Source: Rhabdophis nuchalis
Taxonomy: Eukaryota; Chordata; Lepidosauria; Squamata; Natricidae
DNA length: 64,000 nucleotides
Direction: 5' to 3'
Assembly (NCBI GenBank): GCA_039707465.1
Contig: CM077646.1
Coordinates: 76,842,715 to 76,906,714, forward strand
Positions 21,830 through 32,424 of this stretch are shown one piece after another. The notes beneath the pieces are model-generated. The model was not told the DNA's origin. It searched no databases and saw only the letters and a program-made list of their open reading frames with translations. Positions within the stretch are counted from its first letter, which is position 1, and each line of letters opens with the position of its first letter. Both the position numbers and the translations under genes were made by a program.

Positions 21830-22990
21830 TTGTGTAGGATGGAAGGTTGAAAAAAATTAATGGAGGATATAAGACTGATGAGAGTTTCTGACTACAGGAC
21901 AGACCATAACATGTCAACAGACGATCTTACGAAAAAGATGTAACAGACAATGAGACAAGTGAAAGAAATTAAAGTAAAAACAGAACAGCTGTAGTCACAG
22001 AAAGCACAAAAACCCATACTAAAAATATTAGAAGATGGAATTAATGGAAGATGCATGTGAGGAAAGTGGATGTGAATGTTGCTTGGATCAGAGTAAAAAC
22101 AAGTATGTTAGCGAGCACTAACCATGCAAATATGCTACTGGGAGTCAGATCTGATTTTGTGACAGTTTTTACAGCAATTGTTCAGTAAATCACACCAACC
22201 TTAAACAAATCATGTAGTGGATAAGTGAACCCAGCTTCCCTAATGGGCATTTCCCCCCCAGAAAACGTAAAGCATCACACTCATGTGATTACAGGGCACT
22301 GCAATCAGTCGTAAATGTGAGACAGTTGATAAGTGCCCAAATTGCAGTCACAAGCTCGTAAGTGCAAGGACAAATTGTAAGTCATTCTTTCCAAGGCCAT
22401 CATAACAAATCAGAAAACGAATGATCTGATGTCTAAGACCACCTCTATAAGAAAATAATTGCTGCAAAAAAATATATATGAAGATGACCATAAATATTGT
22501 ACAATAAATTTATAGAGAAAAGTATATAGTCACAAAGAGCAAGGAATGGTAACATTAAAAGGGACAGAGAAACTAGAAAGGAATTTCGATAAAGATTTTA
22601 AAAAATGTTCTGAAAGAGGGTAAAAAAGAGCTTCCAGGAAAATGGGTAGAATTAAAAAGAAAGACAAATTTTTTGAGATGAGGCTGAAGTGAGGGAAGAC
22701 CAGAAGGAATATTTTAGAAATTTGTATGGGGATTATATGTCAGAAAGCAGGACTGATATAAATGCAGTCATTGTTATTATTCAAGAAGAGAAATAATGAA
22801 AAGGAAGCCACAAAAACTGGAAAAAATGTTGAAAAATGGTAAGGCTGCAATTGTAAGTGGTATATATGGAGAATTGCTTGTGTAAGGGTGACTGTGTGGT
22901 TTGTGATGGTATCTGAAGACTGCATCTGTGTGAAGTGGTTGAAAAAATGCCCTTATAGTAAATGGGGAAAATAAGATAAATAAATAAAAG
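21830..22990 (+). mobile_element. Old RTE-type LINE, endonuclease/RT N-terminal part
   Basis: Decayed plus-strand fragments include SDYRTDHN (end of an APE endonuclease, near 21890). Near 22830-22960 there is a block reading roughly NGKAA..SGIYGELL then VKWLKKCPYSKWGK, matching the RT start NGKAAGVDGI..E.LK and the following peptide. Multiple stops and frameshifts are present. The later RT region continues at 24790 after insertion of CR1, hAT and L2 sequence. Confidence 0.55.
22150..22415 (+). mobile_element. Non-autonomous DNA-transposon-like repeat inside the RTE LINE
   Basis: Shares blocks with the repeat at 58566-60925 (GTGGATAAGTGAACC, TCGTAAATGTGAGACAG, AATTGTAAGTCA). This is a snake or squamate repeat built around TAAGT and GTAAGT words. 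It interrupts the old RTE fragment. Its ends are degraded. Confidence 0.5.
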
Positions 22991-23039
22991 AGATTACTTT
23001 AATGAGTTTGCCTAGGAACGTGTTTGGGATAATTCTGAT

Positions 23040-23885
23040 TGAATAACAGAATAACAGAGTTGGAAGGGACCTTGGAAGTCTTTTAGTCCAACCCACTTCT
23101 CAGACAGGAAACCCTAGATCAGTGATGGCTAACCTTTTTTGGCTCGCGTGCCAAAAGCAGGGAGAGCGCAGGGGGTCATGTGTGGGCGTGCCACACCCAT
23201 AATGCTATGTGCGCGATCCCCTGCTTGTGGCACGTTTTTTTCACCCTCCCCAGGCTCCAGAGGCTTTCTAGGAGTCTGGGGAGGGTGAAAACAGCCTCCC
23301 CTCCCCACCTCCAGAGGCTTCAGGAGCTTCCCTAAAGCCTCCAGAGGGTGAAAAACAGCCTCAAAAGAAGCCCTAAATCAGCTGACCAGCGCACACAAGC
23401 GTGCTGGACCTGACAGGGCAATGCCTCACGTGCCCTAAGAAATGGTTCGGTGTGCCACCTGCGGCACCCATGCCATAGGTTCGCCATCATGGCCCTAGAC
23501 CATTTCAGACACATGGTTGTCTAATCTCTTCTTAAAAACCTCTAGTGTTGGAGCATACACAACTTCTGGAGTCATCCCACTGATTAATTGTTCTCACTGT
23601 CAGGATGTTTCTGCTTAGTTTTAGATTGGATCTTTCCCTGATGAGATTCATCCATTGCATCTTGTCCTGCCTTCAGGTGCTTTAGAAAATAAACAGATTC
23701 CCTCTTCTTTGTGACAGCCACTCAAATACTGGAACATTGCTATCATGTCATCCCTAGTCCTTTTTTCACTAGACAAGCTGTACTCCATTCCTGCTCCCAT
23801 TCTTTATGTTTTAGCCTCCAGTTTCCTAATCATCTTTGTTGTTCTTCTCTGTACTCTGCATAGGGGACAAGAGCTAACAATAAGC
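23040..23885 (-). mobile_element. CR1 3'-end fragment, split by a hAT element
   Basis: On the plus strand it reads AACAGAGTTGGAAGGGACC then TTTTAGTCCAACCCACTTCT and, after the insertion, TGGTTGTCTAATCTCTTCTT then CTAGTGTTGGAGCA and ATTGCTATCATGTCATCCC. This is the CR1 3' region in antisense, homologous to 34760-35240. It ends near TCTCTGTACTCTGCATA. Confidence 0.85.
23120..23492. mobile_element. Non-autonomous hAT element in the CR1 fragment
   Basis: Left end CAGTGATGGCTAACC and right end GGTTCGCCATCATGG are imperfect inverted repeats. CCCTAGAT (23112-23119) and CCCTAGAC (23493-23500) form an 8-bp duplication with one mismatch. The interior contains GTGCCAAAAGC and GGTGTGCCACCTGCGGCACC, typical of the GGCGAACC/TGGCACGG-type hAT repeats. 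No transposase. Confidence 0.85.
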
Positions 23886-23964
23886 AAAACGTGGAAGTGA
23901 AGTTTGGCTTTATGCTAGGTATGGCATGTGTATGCCATATTTTTGCTCTTCAGGAGGTCAATGG

Positions 23965-24455
23965 GAATAATAATAATAATAACTTTGAATTTATTAACCG
24001 CTCCCTCTCCCCACAGGGACCCGGGGCGGTGCACAGGAGGAACTAAAAACAATATAAACAATAGATACAAAAATATATACATTAAAACATAATTAAACAA
24101 TGCTATCCCGTGCTAAAAAATTAAAACCCATTAAAATACATTTAAAATCTATAGACAGAGAGACTATCCAAGGCCGGCCAGTCGAAAGAAATGGGTCTTT
24201 AATTTCGTACGGAAGGAGCGGAGGTCCGTGGTCGTTCTGATATCGGGGGGAAGGTCGTTCCAGAGGGCCGGGCCCGCCACAGAGAGAGCCCTTCCCCTGG
24301 GCGTCGCCCGCTGACAAAGTCTAGTGGACGGCACCCGGAGAAGTCCCTCTCTGTGGGAGCGAATCGGTCGTGAGGATGTATGGGGTAGGATCCGATCCCG
24401 CAAATAGCTAGGTCCCGAGCCATGGAGCGCTTTAAAGATGATAGTTAGCACCTAG
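23965..24455 (-). mobile_element. L2-type LINE 3' fragment
   Basis: The 3' end is at the left, with (AATA/AAT)n then ACCGCTCCCTCTCCCCACAG and GGACCCGGGGCGGTGCACAG. The minus strand encodes the C-terminal RT tail with motifs LTIIFKALHGSGPSYLRDR, HREGLLRVPS and AGPALWNDLPPDI. It is 5' truncated near 24455. Homologous copies occur at 29263, 30528, 36652, 43540, 50199, 52601 and 61283. Confidence 0.9.
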
Positions 24456-24789
24456 GAAATGATGAATGTGAGTAGCAACTTTATTGTACGTATTGTCAAA
24501 GCATTTTAAACAGGGTATACTCAAAGACAGGCCCCATAGGCCAATCAGAATAGTTTTCATTTCATATTTTATTCCAGAGAAAATAACAATGCACTTAGAA
24601 ACGTTCAAAGGTCATGCATCAAGTAAGAAAATGTTTAGAAGAAAATGCAAGCAACTCAGATTTTTAATTTAATTTATATAATAGATTGGGTATGGTCCTG
24701 ATGTTATCTATGAAGCCTGATTTTGAATATATGGAGTTAAAGTTTGATTGCTAAATGCAATAAATGTATGATATAAATACGTTGAATAA

Positions 24790-25640
24790 TTGAATTACTT
24801 AAATGGGTAAACCCTTAAGAGGGAAGAATTTTCCCCTGGTTATTTAATATATTTATTGATAATTGTAAAAAGGAAGATTGATGCAATGTTATGTATACTT
24901 TTGTGTGCAGGTGATCCCATGTTACTGGCTGAGAACACAAATAATTTACAAGAAACATTGGACAGAACTCTGATTATCCTAGACAAAGTAAAATTTTGAC
25001 AATTGCTGTACCAAAGAGCAAGGCAACTTTGTTTAAAATGAAGGAAAGAAATAAAATTTGTACATAAATATTTGTAAAAAGCATGTACTATATATGAATT
25101 TATGTATTTAGCAGAATGTTTCCTTAAGGTGAGAAAATGTACGCAGGAAACTTAAGATGCCCAAATTCTGATAGAACATAATGAATTGTATGTGAGTTAT
25201 TGCAAGGAATGAATGTTTGCAGAAAGAAATGAAAATGACTGTATATAACACCATGATTTTTTCCCTTATATGGAAGTAAGAGTTGAGTGTGTCAGCTTAA
25301 AAGTAAGTTGAATGCAGTGGAATGAATAACTAAGGTGTGTGTAGTCAAACAAGAAACTGATTTAAGAATGAATGTGGACAAAGATGTATAACCTATATAA
25401 AAGAGGTATGTTGAAGTGGTTAGGTCATATGGACAAAATAAAGGAAGCTGAATTGCATAACAAATATACGAATGGGTTGAAAGGTAAGGGAAGACTGATT
25501 GGGTGGAGTTGATAAAATCCTGAAAAAGAAAGTGATGAAAAGTTTAAAGTTCACGGTAGAGGCAACATGTAAAGAAATGTATGAATGTGGTGGAAGCAAT
25601 AACATTTTGAAAGGATAAAAAGCTGTGAAAAAGTATAATG
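24790..25640 (+). mobile_element. Old RTE-type LINE, RT central and C-terminal part
   Basis: Plus-strand remnants read LLAENTNNLQETLDRT near 24925-24980 (the region just after the ADD motif of RT). Near 25405-25500 they read RGMLKWLGHMDKIKEAELHN then GKGRLIGW, the C-terminal GHxxxM block of RTE-type LINEs. Many stops. It probably belongs to the same insertion as 21830-22990. Confidence 0.55.
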
Positions 25641-26352
25641 AATATATTGATATATAGCTAGTCTGACTATTTCCTTTAAAATAAGAGAAATATAGTCTTA
25701 TTTCATGTACCTGCTCCTTTTCTGTCTTTTACATAACACTGCTTGTTCCGAAATAAAATAGTGTTATGGATAGGTATGTTACCAAAGTTATTTGGCTGTG
25801 ATAGAGGCAGTTTTATCTGTTCTGGACAGGCTAGTTCATTGATAGTTCTGCAATGGCTATTGCATGTCTCTGTGTTGTCAGCACAAAACATTTTCAGGTG
25901 GCTTATGAAACTACAGGAGGTGTAAAGCCATACACAGCTTCCATCCAAAATTCAGTCTATGCAGTAACTGTGAGAGCTATTACACAGTCCTTAGTCCAAA
26001 GCATTGGAACAAAGCATTTGGCAAATAGAGTCTCCCTGCGACAGATTCACAGATCCACATATACAAGAAATGTTGGGATTAACCCAACAGGCTATGTGAA
26101 ACGAAGGCATGTTTCTTGTGCCAGCACTTGTACAGTATGTGTTCATTTACCAATCACATTGTTTTTGTTTTTCAAGTCCACAGCTTTCCTAAGACATCTC
26201 AGCTTGCGTCCTTCTCTTTTCTAAGAGCCTTTCTTCAAAGCAACTGGCGGTAAATTCATTTTTCAGATTGGGAGGAAGGCATTACCATTTACCATTTATA
26301 CTTAAAGAGGATTTACAATCTACTCTTCTATTGTCAACACATTACTCAAGGA
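25641..26352. other. No gene seen
   Basis: Unique-looking sequence. A frame reading VAYETTGGVKPYTASIQNS near 25900 follows a TTTTCAG acceptor-like site, but I cannot link it to a protein. Confidence 0.45.
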
Positions 26353-26360
26353 GATAGAAT

Positions 26361-26692
26361 CAGAGGTGGTGTTCAGCAGGTTCTGACCAGTTCTGGAGAA
26401 CCCGTAGCAGAAATTTGGAGTAGTTCAGAGAACCGGTAAATACCACGTCTGACTGGCCCTGCCCCCATCTATTTTCTGCCTCCTGAATCCCAGCTGATTG
26501 GGAGGGAATGGGGATTTTGCAGTAACTTTCCCCTGGAGTGAGGAGGGAATGGAGATTTTACAGTATCCTTCCCCTGGAGTGAGGTAGGAACGGAGTATAC
26601 TTCCCCTGCCAAGCCACATCCACCAAGCCATACCATGCCCACCAAGCCACACCCACAGAACCGGTAGTTAAACATTTTGAATCCCACCACTG
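26361..26692. mobile_element. Non-autonomous hAT element with perfect 8-bp duplication
   Basis: GATAGAAT occurs exactly at 26353-26360 and 26693-26700. The termini are CAGAGGTGGTGTTCAGC and GAATCCCACCACTG, imperfect inverted repeats of the CAGNGGTGG type. The interior contains CAGAACCGGTAGTTAAACA and repeated CTCCCCTGGAGTGAGG-like and CCAAGCCACACCCAC words. Same family as 4188-4426 and, at the ends, 14484-16338. No coding capacity. Confidence 0.93.
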
Positions 26693-26700
26693 GATAGAAT

Positions 26701-27119
26701 GTATAATTTTTTGGTTGGAAGGAGGGATGATGATGATAATGATGAAGGAGTCCCAAAATCAAGTTTTGGTAAGAAGAAGAGAGTTGCACAATTCATCTGC
26801 AGAGGTTTAAAATATAAAGAAACATTCATTGAAAGGCCCCAAAGGTACTTTTATTTTAAAGGCAACTTGACTGGAATAAAATCCCCTTTGGGACAATTAT
26901 GATCTGAACGAATGAGAACCTCCGTAGCTATCCATTGAAAGGCTGATATCAAACCTGTTGAATTTTCACATATAAGGGCAGAAGGACCAATGAAAGGTCA
27001 GCTATAATTCAGTGATAAGGATTTCCTTGGTCTAAGTACAGCCTCAAGCACAGCACCTCTGGAGAGAGTTTAAAGAGCAGAGAGGCTCAGATGAGGATGG
27101 AAAATCGCAATGCATTACT
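26701..27119. other. No gene seen
   Basis: Unique-looking sequence with no supported feature. Confidence 0.5.
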
Positions 27120-27386
27120 ATTACTATTAATCTTTTCATAGTTCCCACCACCCACCTCCTCTCACTTATGACTGTGTGACTGTAACTTTGTTGCTTGTAT
27201 CCTTATGATTTATATTGATTGTTTCCTAGTATAATTTGATTGCTTACTTGTACCCTATGACTATCATTAAGTGCTGTACCTTATGATTCTTGACAAATGT
27301 ATCTTGTCTTTTTATGTACACTGAGAGCCTATGCATCAAAGACAAATCCCTTGTGTGTCCAATCACACTTGGCCAATAAAGAATTA
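27120..27386 (+). mobile_element. CR1-like LINE 3' UTR (snake L3-like)
   Basis: Non-coding 3' end. Landmarks are GACTGTGTGACTGTAACTTTG (trimmed), TACACTGAGAGCCTATGC, CTTGTGTGTCCAATCACAC and TTGGCCAATAAAGAATT, leading directly into a TTCTG/CTCTA pentanucleotide array. Snake CR1 elements with such tails have been reported as seeds of AATAG-type microsatellites; the family call rests on that memory. Confidence 0.65.
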
Positions 27387-27518
27387 TGTTCTGTTCTGTT
27401 CTGTTCTGTTGTGTTCTGTTCTGCTCTGCTCTGCTCTACTCTACTCTACTCTACTCTACTCTACTCTACTCTACTCTACTCTACTCTACTCTACTCTACT
27501 CTACTCTACTCTACTCTA
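27387..27518. repeat. Pentanucleotide array TTCTG > CTCTG > CTCTA
   Basis: The array starts as TTCTG units, passes through CTCTG and becomes a long homogeneous run of CTCTA (read ACTCT). It abuts the LINE 3' end. Confidence 0.95.
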
Positions 27519-27954
27519 TTCATAACCAGCATGCTCATTAGAGTTTTGTTTTACATTGGGGTGAGAGACCATTTGTCCATTTGCCTGCTATTGGTAACAA
27601 GTATTGGCAGCTCGTTTCCAGGACTGTAGGCAGTCATTTTTCCAGCCAAAGGCTGAACCTGGATAGTTCCTTATGGCAACAGTTTGTTCTATCACTCTAC
27701 CACAGAACACCCTGCAGGCTACCCCAACTGCTGTAAAAATAGGTGTTATGCATTCCCTAGGAAAAACAGGCACCACATAAATCACAAATGTCATGTCGTG
27801 GGGCATCCCACACTGTAGCCACAGATGGCTTGTGGCTGGTTAACAGAAAGGAGGGTGTAACACTATTTCACCAACTCTGGCTATAGTGCTTTTTCTGAGC
27901 TACGCTACATGTCTTGGTATGCACTTATGGAACCATGCAGCTAACTCTTTAGAG

Positions 27955-28060
27955 CAGGGGTCTCCAACCTTTGCCACTTTAAGTCTGAAGGACTTCGGCT
28001 CCCAGATTTCTGGGAGCTGAAGTCCTTCAGACTTAAAGTTGCAAAGGTTGGAGACCCCTG
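27955..28060. mobile_element. Foldback hAT MITE, intact copy
   Basis: 106 bp, almost entirely one palindrome: CAGGGGTCTCCAACCTTTGC ... GCAAAGGTTGGAGACCCCTG. It is flanked by exact 8-bp duplications CTTTAGAG (27947-27954 and 28061-28068). Non-coding. Confidence 0.95.
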
Positions 28061-28068
28061 CTTTAGAG

Positions 28069-29262
28069 AACCTCTTTGGAATGTGGGGTGAACTCAATAG
28101 TTGTCCTTTTCATTTTGGAATCTCAAATAATAGACACAATGTTTAATTTTTGAATCCAGAATGGATGTTTTTAAGAGAAAGCTCTCTCCCCTGCACTGCA
28201 GTCTCCTTCCCCCTTTTTTTTATCCAGCAGGGAATAGCTCCTGTGGATCCATTCAAACCATCCCATAGAAGTCTGTTCTGTGATTATGATTTGGCATTAC
28301 TGAATCAAGAGCATTTGGGCATTATCAACTTCTCTAAGGAGAATGTCCAGCTGCTAAGAAGCCTGCTGACTACTATAATCTGTGTGGATGGTCCCCTCCT
28401 CTTTTTTATTGAAAAAGTTAGACTCCACTGCACTTCACTATATGTTTCACACAATATCCACAAAGGAACCAACCCCCTGCTTGCAAACAGAAGGAAAGGG
28501 TTTTTTAAAAAAAATTCCTAACTATTCAGTTTAACTTGGCTGCTTCCTTTTAAACAAGCAAGCTTCCCCTGAGTTGAAAATGCGAGATTTGGGTTGCCAA
28601 AAATAAATTCAGGGGGAATTTATAAGGCGAAAATAGATTTATTGTTTAGCAGCAACCCATTTAGAATTCACTACAATACCTTGGAATCAAACAGCGATTA
28701 AAATTATTTTTGTTGAGAAAACATTTAAGAAAGCTTCTTGCTATGATCTCATGCAGTGTATATATAAAAAGGACAAAGACCAGTTAAAGCATAGTTTTTG
28801 TTGTGAGGAAATAAAAAAGAACCCTCATGGGCTCATCAGACTAAATATCTGCTGCCTTCCTACGTGTGCTACTTTATAAAGGTTCAATGAGAGGCGGGTT
28901 GCTCTTGGATGCTTCTGCACATGCGCAGAAGTATTGCGCACATGCACAAGCATGCACACGAGCACGAGCTCACCAACAGCACCAGGATTTGCAACTCACC
29001 TCTGGGTTCAGTATGACCAGAAGATGCAACTTTTGCATCACAGACATATATGCAAGAATGAATAACATCTAGAAATCATTTTTGTACCTCCAGGAGTCTT
29101 TGGTCAATGTACAACACTAAGGAGTATAATAATATTACAACATCTTGATAACAAGCTGAAAACCACAACTTAATCTCTTTTCAGATAATTTAGAAAGCTG
29201 TATTCAAATCCTTCGAAGACCTGGTGCGATTAGCAAAAATGAAGGGTACTGATATAAAAAAG
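28069..29262. other. No gene seen
   Basis: Mostly unique sequence. A CpG/GCGCA-containing patch at about 28915-28970 (CACATGCGCAGAAG) may be a repeat remnant. Confidence 0.45.
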
Positions 29263-29965
29263 ATTTATCCATCACTCATGCACTCGTGACATCCCGACTA
29301 GACTATTGTAACGCTCTCTACATGGTGCACCCGAAGACTACAGTTAGTCCAGAATGTGGCCGCGCAGGCAGTCCTGGGAGCCTCCAGGTTCTCCCACGTT
29401 ACACCTCTCCTGCGTGAGCTGCACTGGCTGCCTGTGGTCTTTCGGGTGCGCTTCAAGGTATTGATTACCATCTTTAAAGCGCTCCATGACACGGGACCTA
29501 GTTACTTGCGGGATCGCATTCTGCTGGAGGTACATCCCTCCAGCCGATTCGCTCCCACAGAGAGGGACTTCTCCGGGTGCCGTCCACTAGGCAGTGCCAG
29601 CGGGCAATGCCCAGGGGAAGGGCCTTCTCTGTGGTGGGCCCGACCCTCTGGAACGACCTTCCCCCCGATCTTAGAACAACTCTGGACCTCCGCTCCTTCC
29701 GCCAAAAGCTAAAAACGTACTTTTTTCATCTGGCCGGCATGGCCTAATCTATCCATCCTAAGCTGTAATATTAACCTAAAATGTTTTAATAGGGTTTGTT
29801 GGGAATTAAGGTTAAGGGTTTTTAAGGTTTTTAGAGTTTACATTTTAGCGCAGGTAAATTATTTAATTCTATTTTAAATATTGTATTGTTCGTACTTTTT
29901 AAATGCATTTTTAAAGCCCTGTGCACCGCCCCGAGTCCCTTCGGGGAGAGGGAGCGGTCTATAAA

Positions 29966-29966
<1 letters not shown>
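29263..29966 (+). mobile_element. L2-type LINE 3' fragment, plus strand
   Basis: Encodes RT C-terminal motifs TSRLDYCNALYMV-like, ASRFSHVTPLLRELHWLPV, FKALHDTGPSYLRDR, TERDFSGCRP and PSGTTFPPI in shifting frames. It ends in a 3' UTR with CCCTGTGCACCGCCCCGAGT then CCCTTCGGGGAGAGGGAGCG. 5' truncated and inactive. Confidence 0.9.
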
Positions 29967-30021
<55 letters not shown>

Positions 30022-30022
30022 A
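29967..30022. repeat. (AAAT)n tail of the L2 fragment
   Basis: About 14 AAAT units directly follow the LINE 3' UTR (CTATAAATTAAATAAAT). Confidence 0.95.
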
Positions 30023-30497
30023 TCTCTAGTAATTTTACTCTCTAATTTCTCTTCATAGGTGAGACAAGCAATAGGTTCTTTGGATAAGTTTCATTTTGGA
30101 AAGAAAGAGAGGAAACCGTCTAAATCCAAAGCCACACTGGGCATTTTACTGAACTAGACTTGGAGTCAGATGGGAAATCAGGATAATGGATTAGAAGCAG
30201 ACACTGCAGGTATTATAAATGATAAACCATATAGCAGTGTAGTCACTGATTTTGCGTTAGCCTTTTTTTTAAAGCCATTTGTACCACTTCCCAATAAAAG
30301 AAAAGAAATCTCAAAGGTTTTTATAAAAGAGCACCACAGGCAAAATGAGAGGTAATTACTGGAATCAAATAAGTTTCCCAGAATTGGACTTGGTGTAGTA
30401 ACTGAAATTGAATAAAGGTGCTCCTGGCTCTCCAGGAAATCCCAGACTAAACCAAACTGCCAATGTGGATGTCACCATATTCAGAAAGATTGTACAT
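30023..30497. other. No gene seen
   Basis: Unique-looking sequence between two LINE insertions. Confidence 0.5.
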
Positions 30498-30719
30498 AAA
30501 ACATAGAATAGTAGAGTTGGAAGGGATTTTATTTATTTTATTAAATTTATACCCCGCCCTTCTCCTTGTTAGGACCCAGGACGGTGCACAGGCATTAATA
30601 AAACCACAAAATACAATAAATATCAATTAAAATATATTAAATTAGTTAACCCGTGCTAAAATCCATGTTAAAAACCTTCCCAAATTATAATTTATTTTTA
30701 AAAAGTCAGAAACGGGGGG

Positions 30720-32320
30720 CTATCCTAGGCCGGCTTGTTGGAATAAATACGTCTTAAGACGTTGGCGGAAGAGGCGGAGGTCCGAGATAGTGCGAAGGTC
30801 GGGGGGTAGGTCATTCCAGAGGGCCGGGCCCGCCAACCGGCATTGCCCCGCCGACGGCACCCGGAGAAGGCCCTCTCTGTGGGAGCGGATCGGACGAAGG
30901 GATGTATGGGGCAGGAGGCGGTCTCGTATATAGCTAGGCCCCGAGCCATGGAGCGACTTAAAGATGGTTGTCAACACCTTGAAGCGCACTCGCAAGGCCA
31001 CAGGCAGCCAGTGCAGCTCGTGCAGGAGAGGTGTTACGTGGGTTTGCCTTGAGGCACCCATAATCACCCACGCGGCCGCATTCTGTACTAACTGTAGCTT
31101 TCGAGTGCACCTCAAGGGGAGCCCCATGTAGAGAGTGTTGCAGTAATCCAGCCGGGATGTCACAAGCGCTTGAGTGACTGTGCGAAGGGCTCCCCAGTCC
31201 AGTAAGGGGCGCAACTGGCGTATCAGGCATACCTGATAGAACGCCCCCCTGGCCACGGCCGCCACATGGCCCTCCATGGACAGCCGGGAATCCAGGAGGA
31301 CACCCAAGTTGCGCGCCCTCTCCACGGGGGCCAGTTGTTCGCCCCCAATGGCCAGTGTTGGACTTAACTGGCTGAACCGGGGTGCCGGAAACCACAGCCA
31401 CTCGGTCTTGGATGGGTTGAGTTTGAGTTTGTTACTACCCATCCAGATCCGTACGGCCTCTAGACACCGGGACAGCACCTCGACAGCATCGTTGGGGTGG
31501 TTTGGGGTGGATATGTACAACTGAGTGTCATCAGCATACAGATGGTATTCCACCCCAAAACCACGGATGATCTCACCCAGCGGCTTCATATAGGTGTTGA
31601 ACAGAAGGGGAGAGAGGACTGACCCCTGAGGGACCCCACATGTGAGGGGCCTCGGGGACGACCTCTGCCCTCCTGCCAACACCCATTGCGACCGACCAGA
31701 GAGGTAGGACGAGAACCACCGTAGAACGGTGCCTCCCAGCCCCAACCCCCCCAATCGGTGCAATAAGATACCATGGTCGATGGTATCAAAAGCCGCTGAG
31801 AGGTCTAATAGGACAAGGATAGAGGAACAACCTCTATCCCGTGCCCTCCAGAGATCATCAACCAACGCGACCAATACCGTCTCGGTGCTGTGACCGGGCC
31901 GGAAGCCGGACTGGTGCGGGTCTAGATAATCAACTTCCTCCAGATGTCGGGGAAACGAGCCACCACACTCTCAACAACCTTCACTAAAAAGTGAAGGTTG
32001 GAGACGGGACGATAGTTCTCTAATAAAGCTGGGTCCAGGGATGGCTTCTTGAGGAGGGGCCTCACCACCGCCTCTTTCAAAACGGTGGGCAAGTACCCCT
32101 CACTCAGAGATGAATTCACAATGCCCTGGAGCCAACCTCGTGTCACCTCCCAGGATGCCAGTACAAGCCAGGAGGGGCACGGGTCCAATAAACATGTGGT
32201 GGCTCTAAGGTTCCTCCGCAACCTGTCCATATCCTCATTAGTAACAAAGTCGAACTCCTCCCAAGGTGTTATCTCAAGACCAGCACCGGACGCCCTGACT
32301 GGGCCACTAGTGGAGGGCAA
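30720..32320 (-). pseudogene. L2 LINE reverse transcriptase
   Basis: Two open pieces. The first, 32320-31922, has LRRNLRATTCLLDPCPSWLV then LLKKPSLDPALLENYRPVSN. The second, 31874-30720 (384 codons), has motif A VLLDLSAAFDTIDHGIL, motif [16 protein letters not shown], motif C HLYADDTQLYIS with YADD intact, LKLNPSKTEWLWF, then the C-terminal domain HWLPVALRVRFKVL and AGPALWNDLPPDL. A frame break lies between 31922 and 31874. Catalytic residues are retained, but the split frame makes the copy inactive. Confidence 0.88.
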
Positions 32321-32424
32321 CTCGTTCCGAATCTGAGTGATTTTGTCCTGCAGAAATACTCCAAATTCCTCTGCTCAACCCTGCAGAGGGGCTTCCCGCG
32401 GCCTCAAATGAAGGAGGGAGCGGG

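Noticed and set aside
28150..28521. 123-codon frame after an acceptor-like CCAGCAG
   Set aside because: No recognisable motif, contains low-complexity ends, and could be chance in an AT-balanced stretch.
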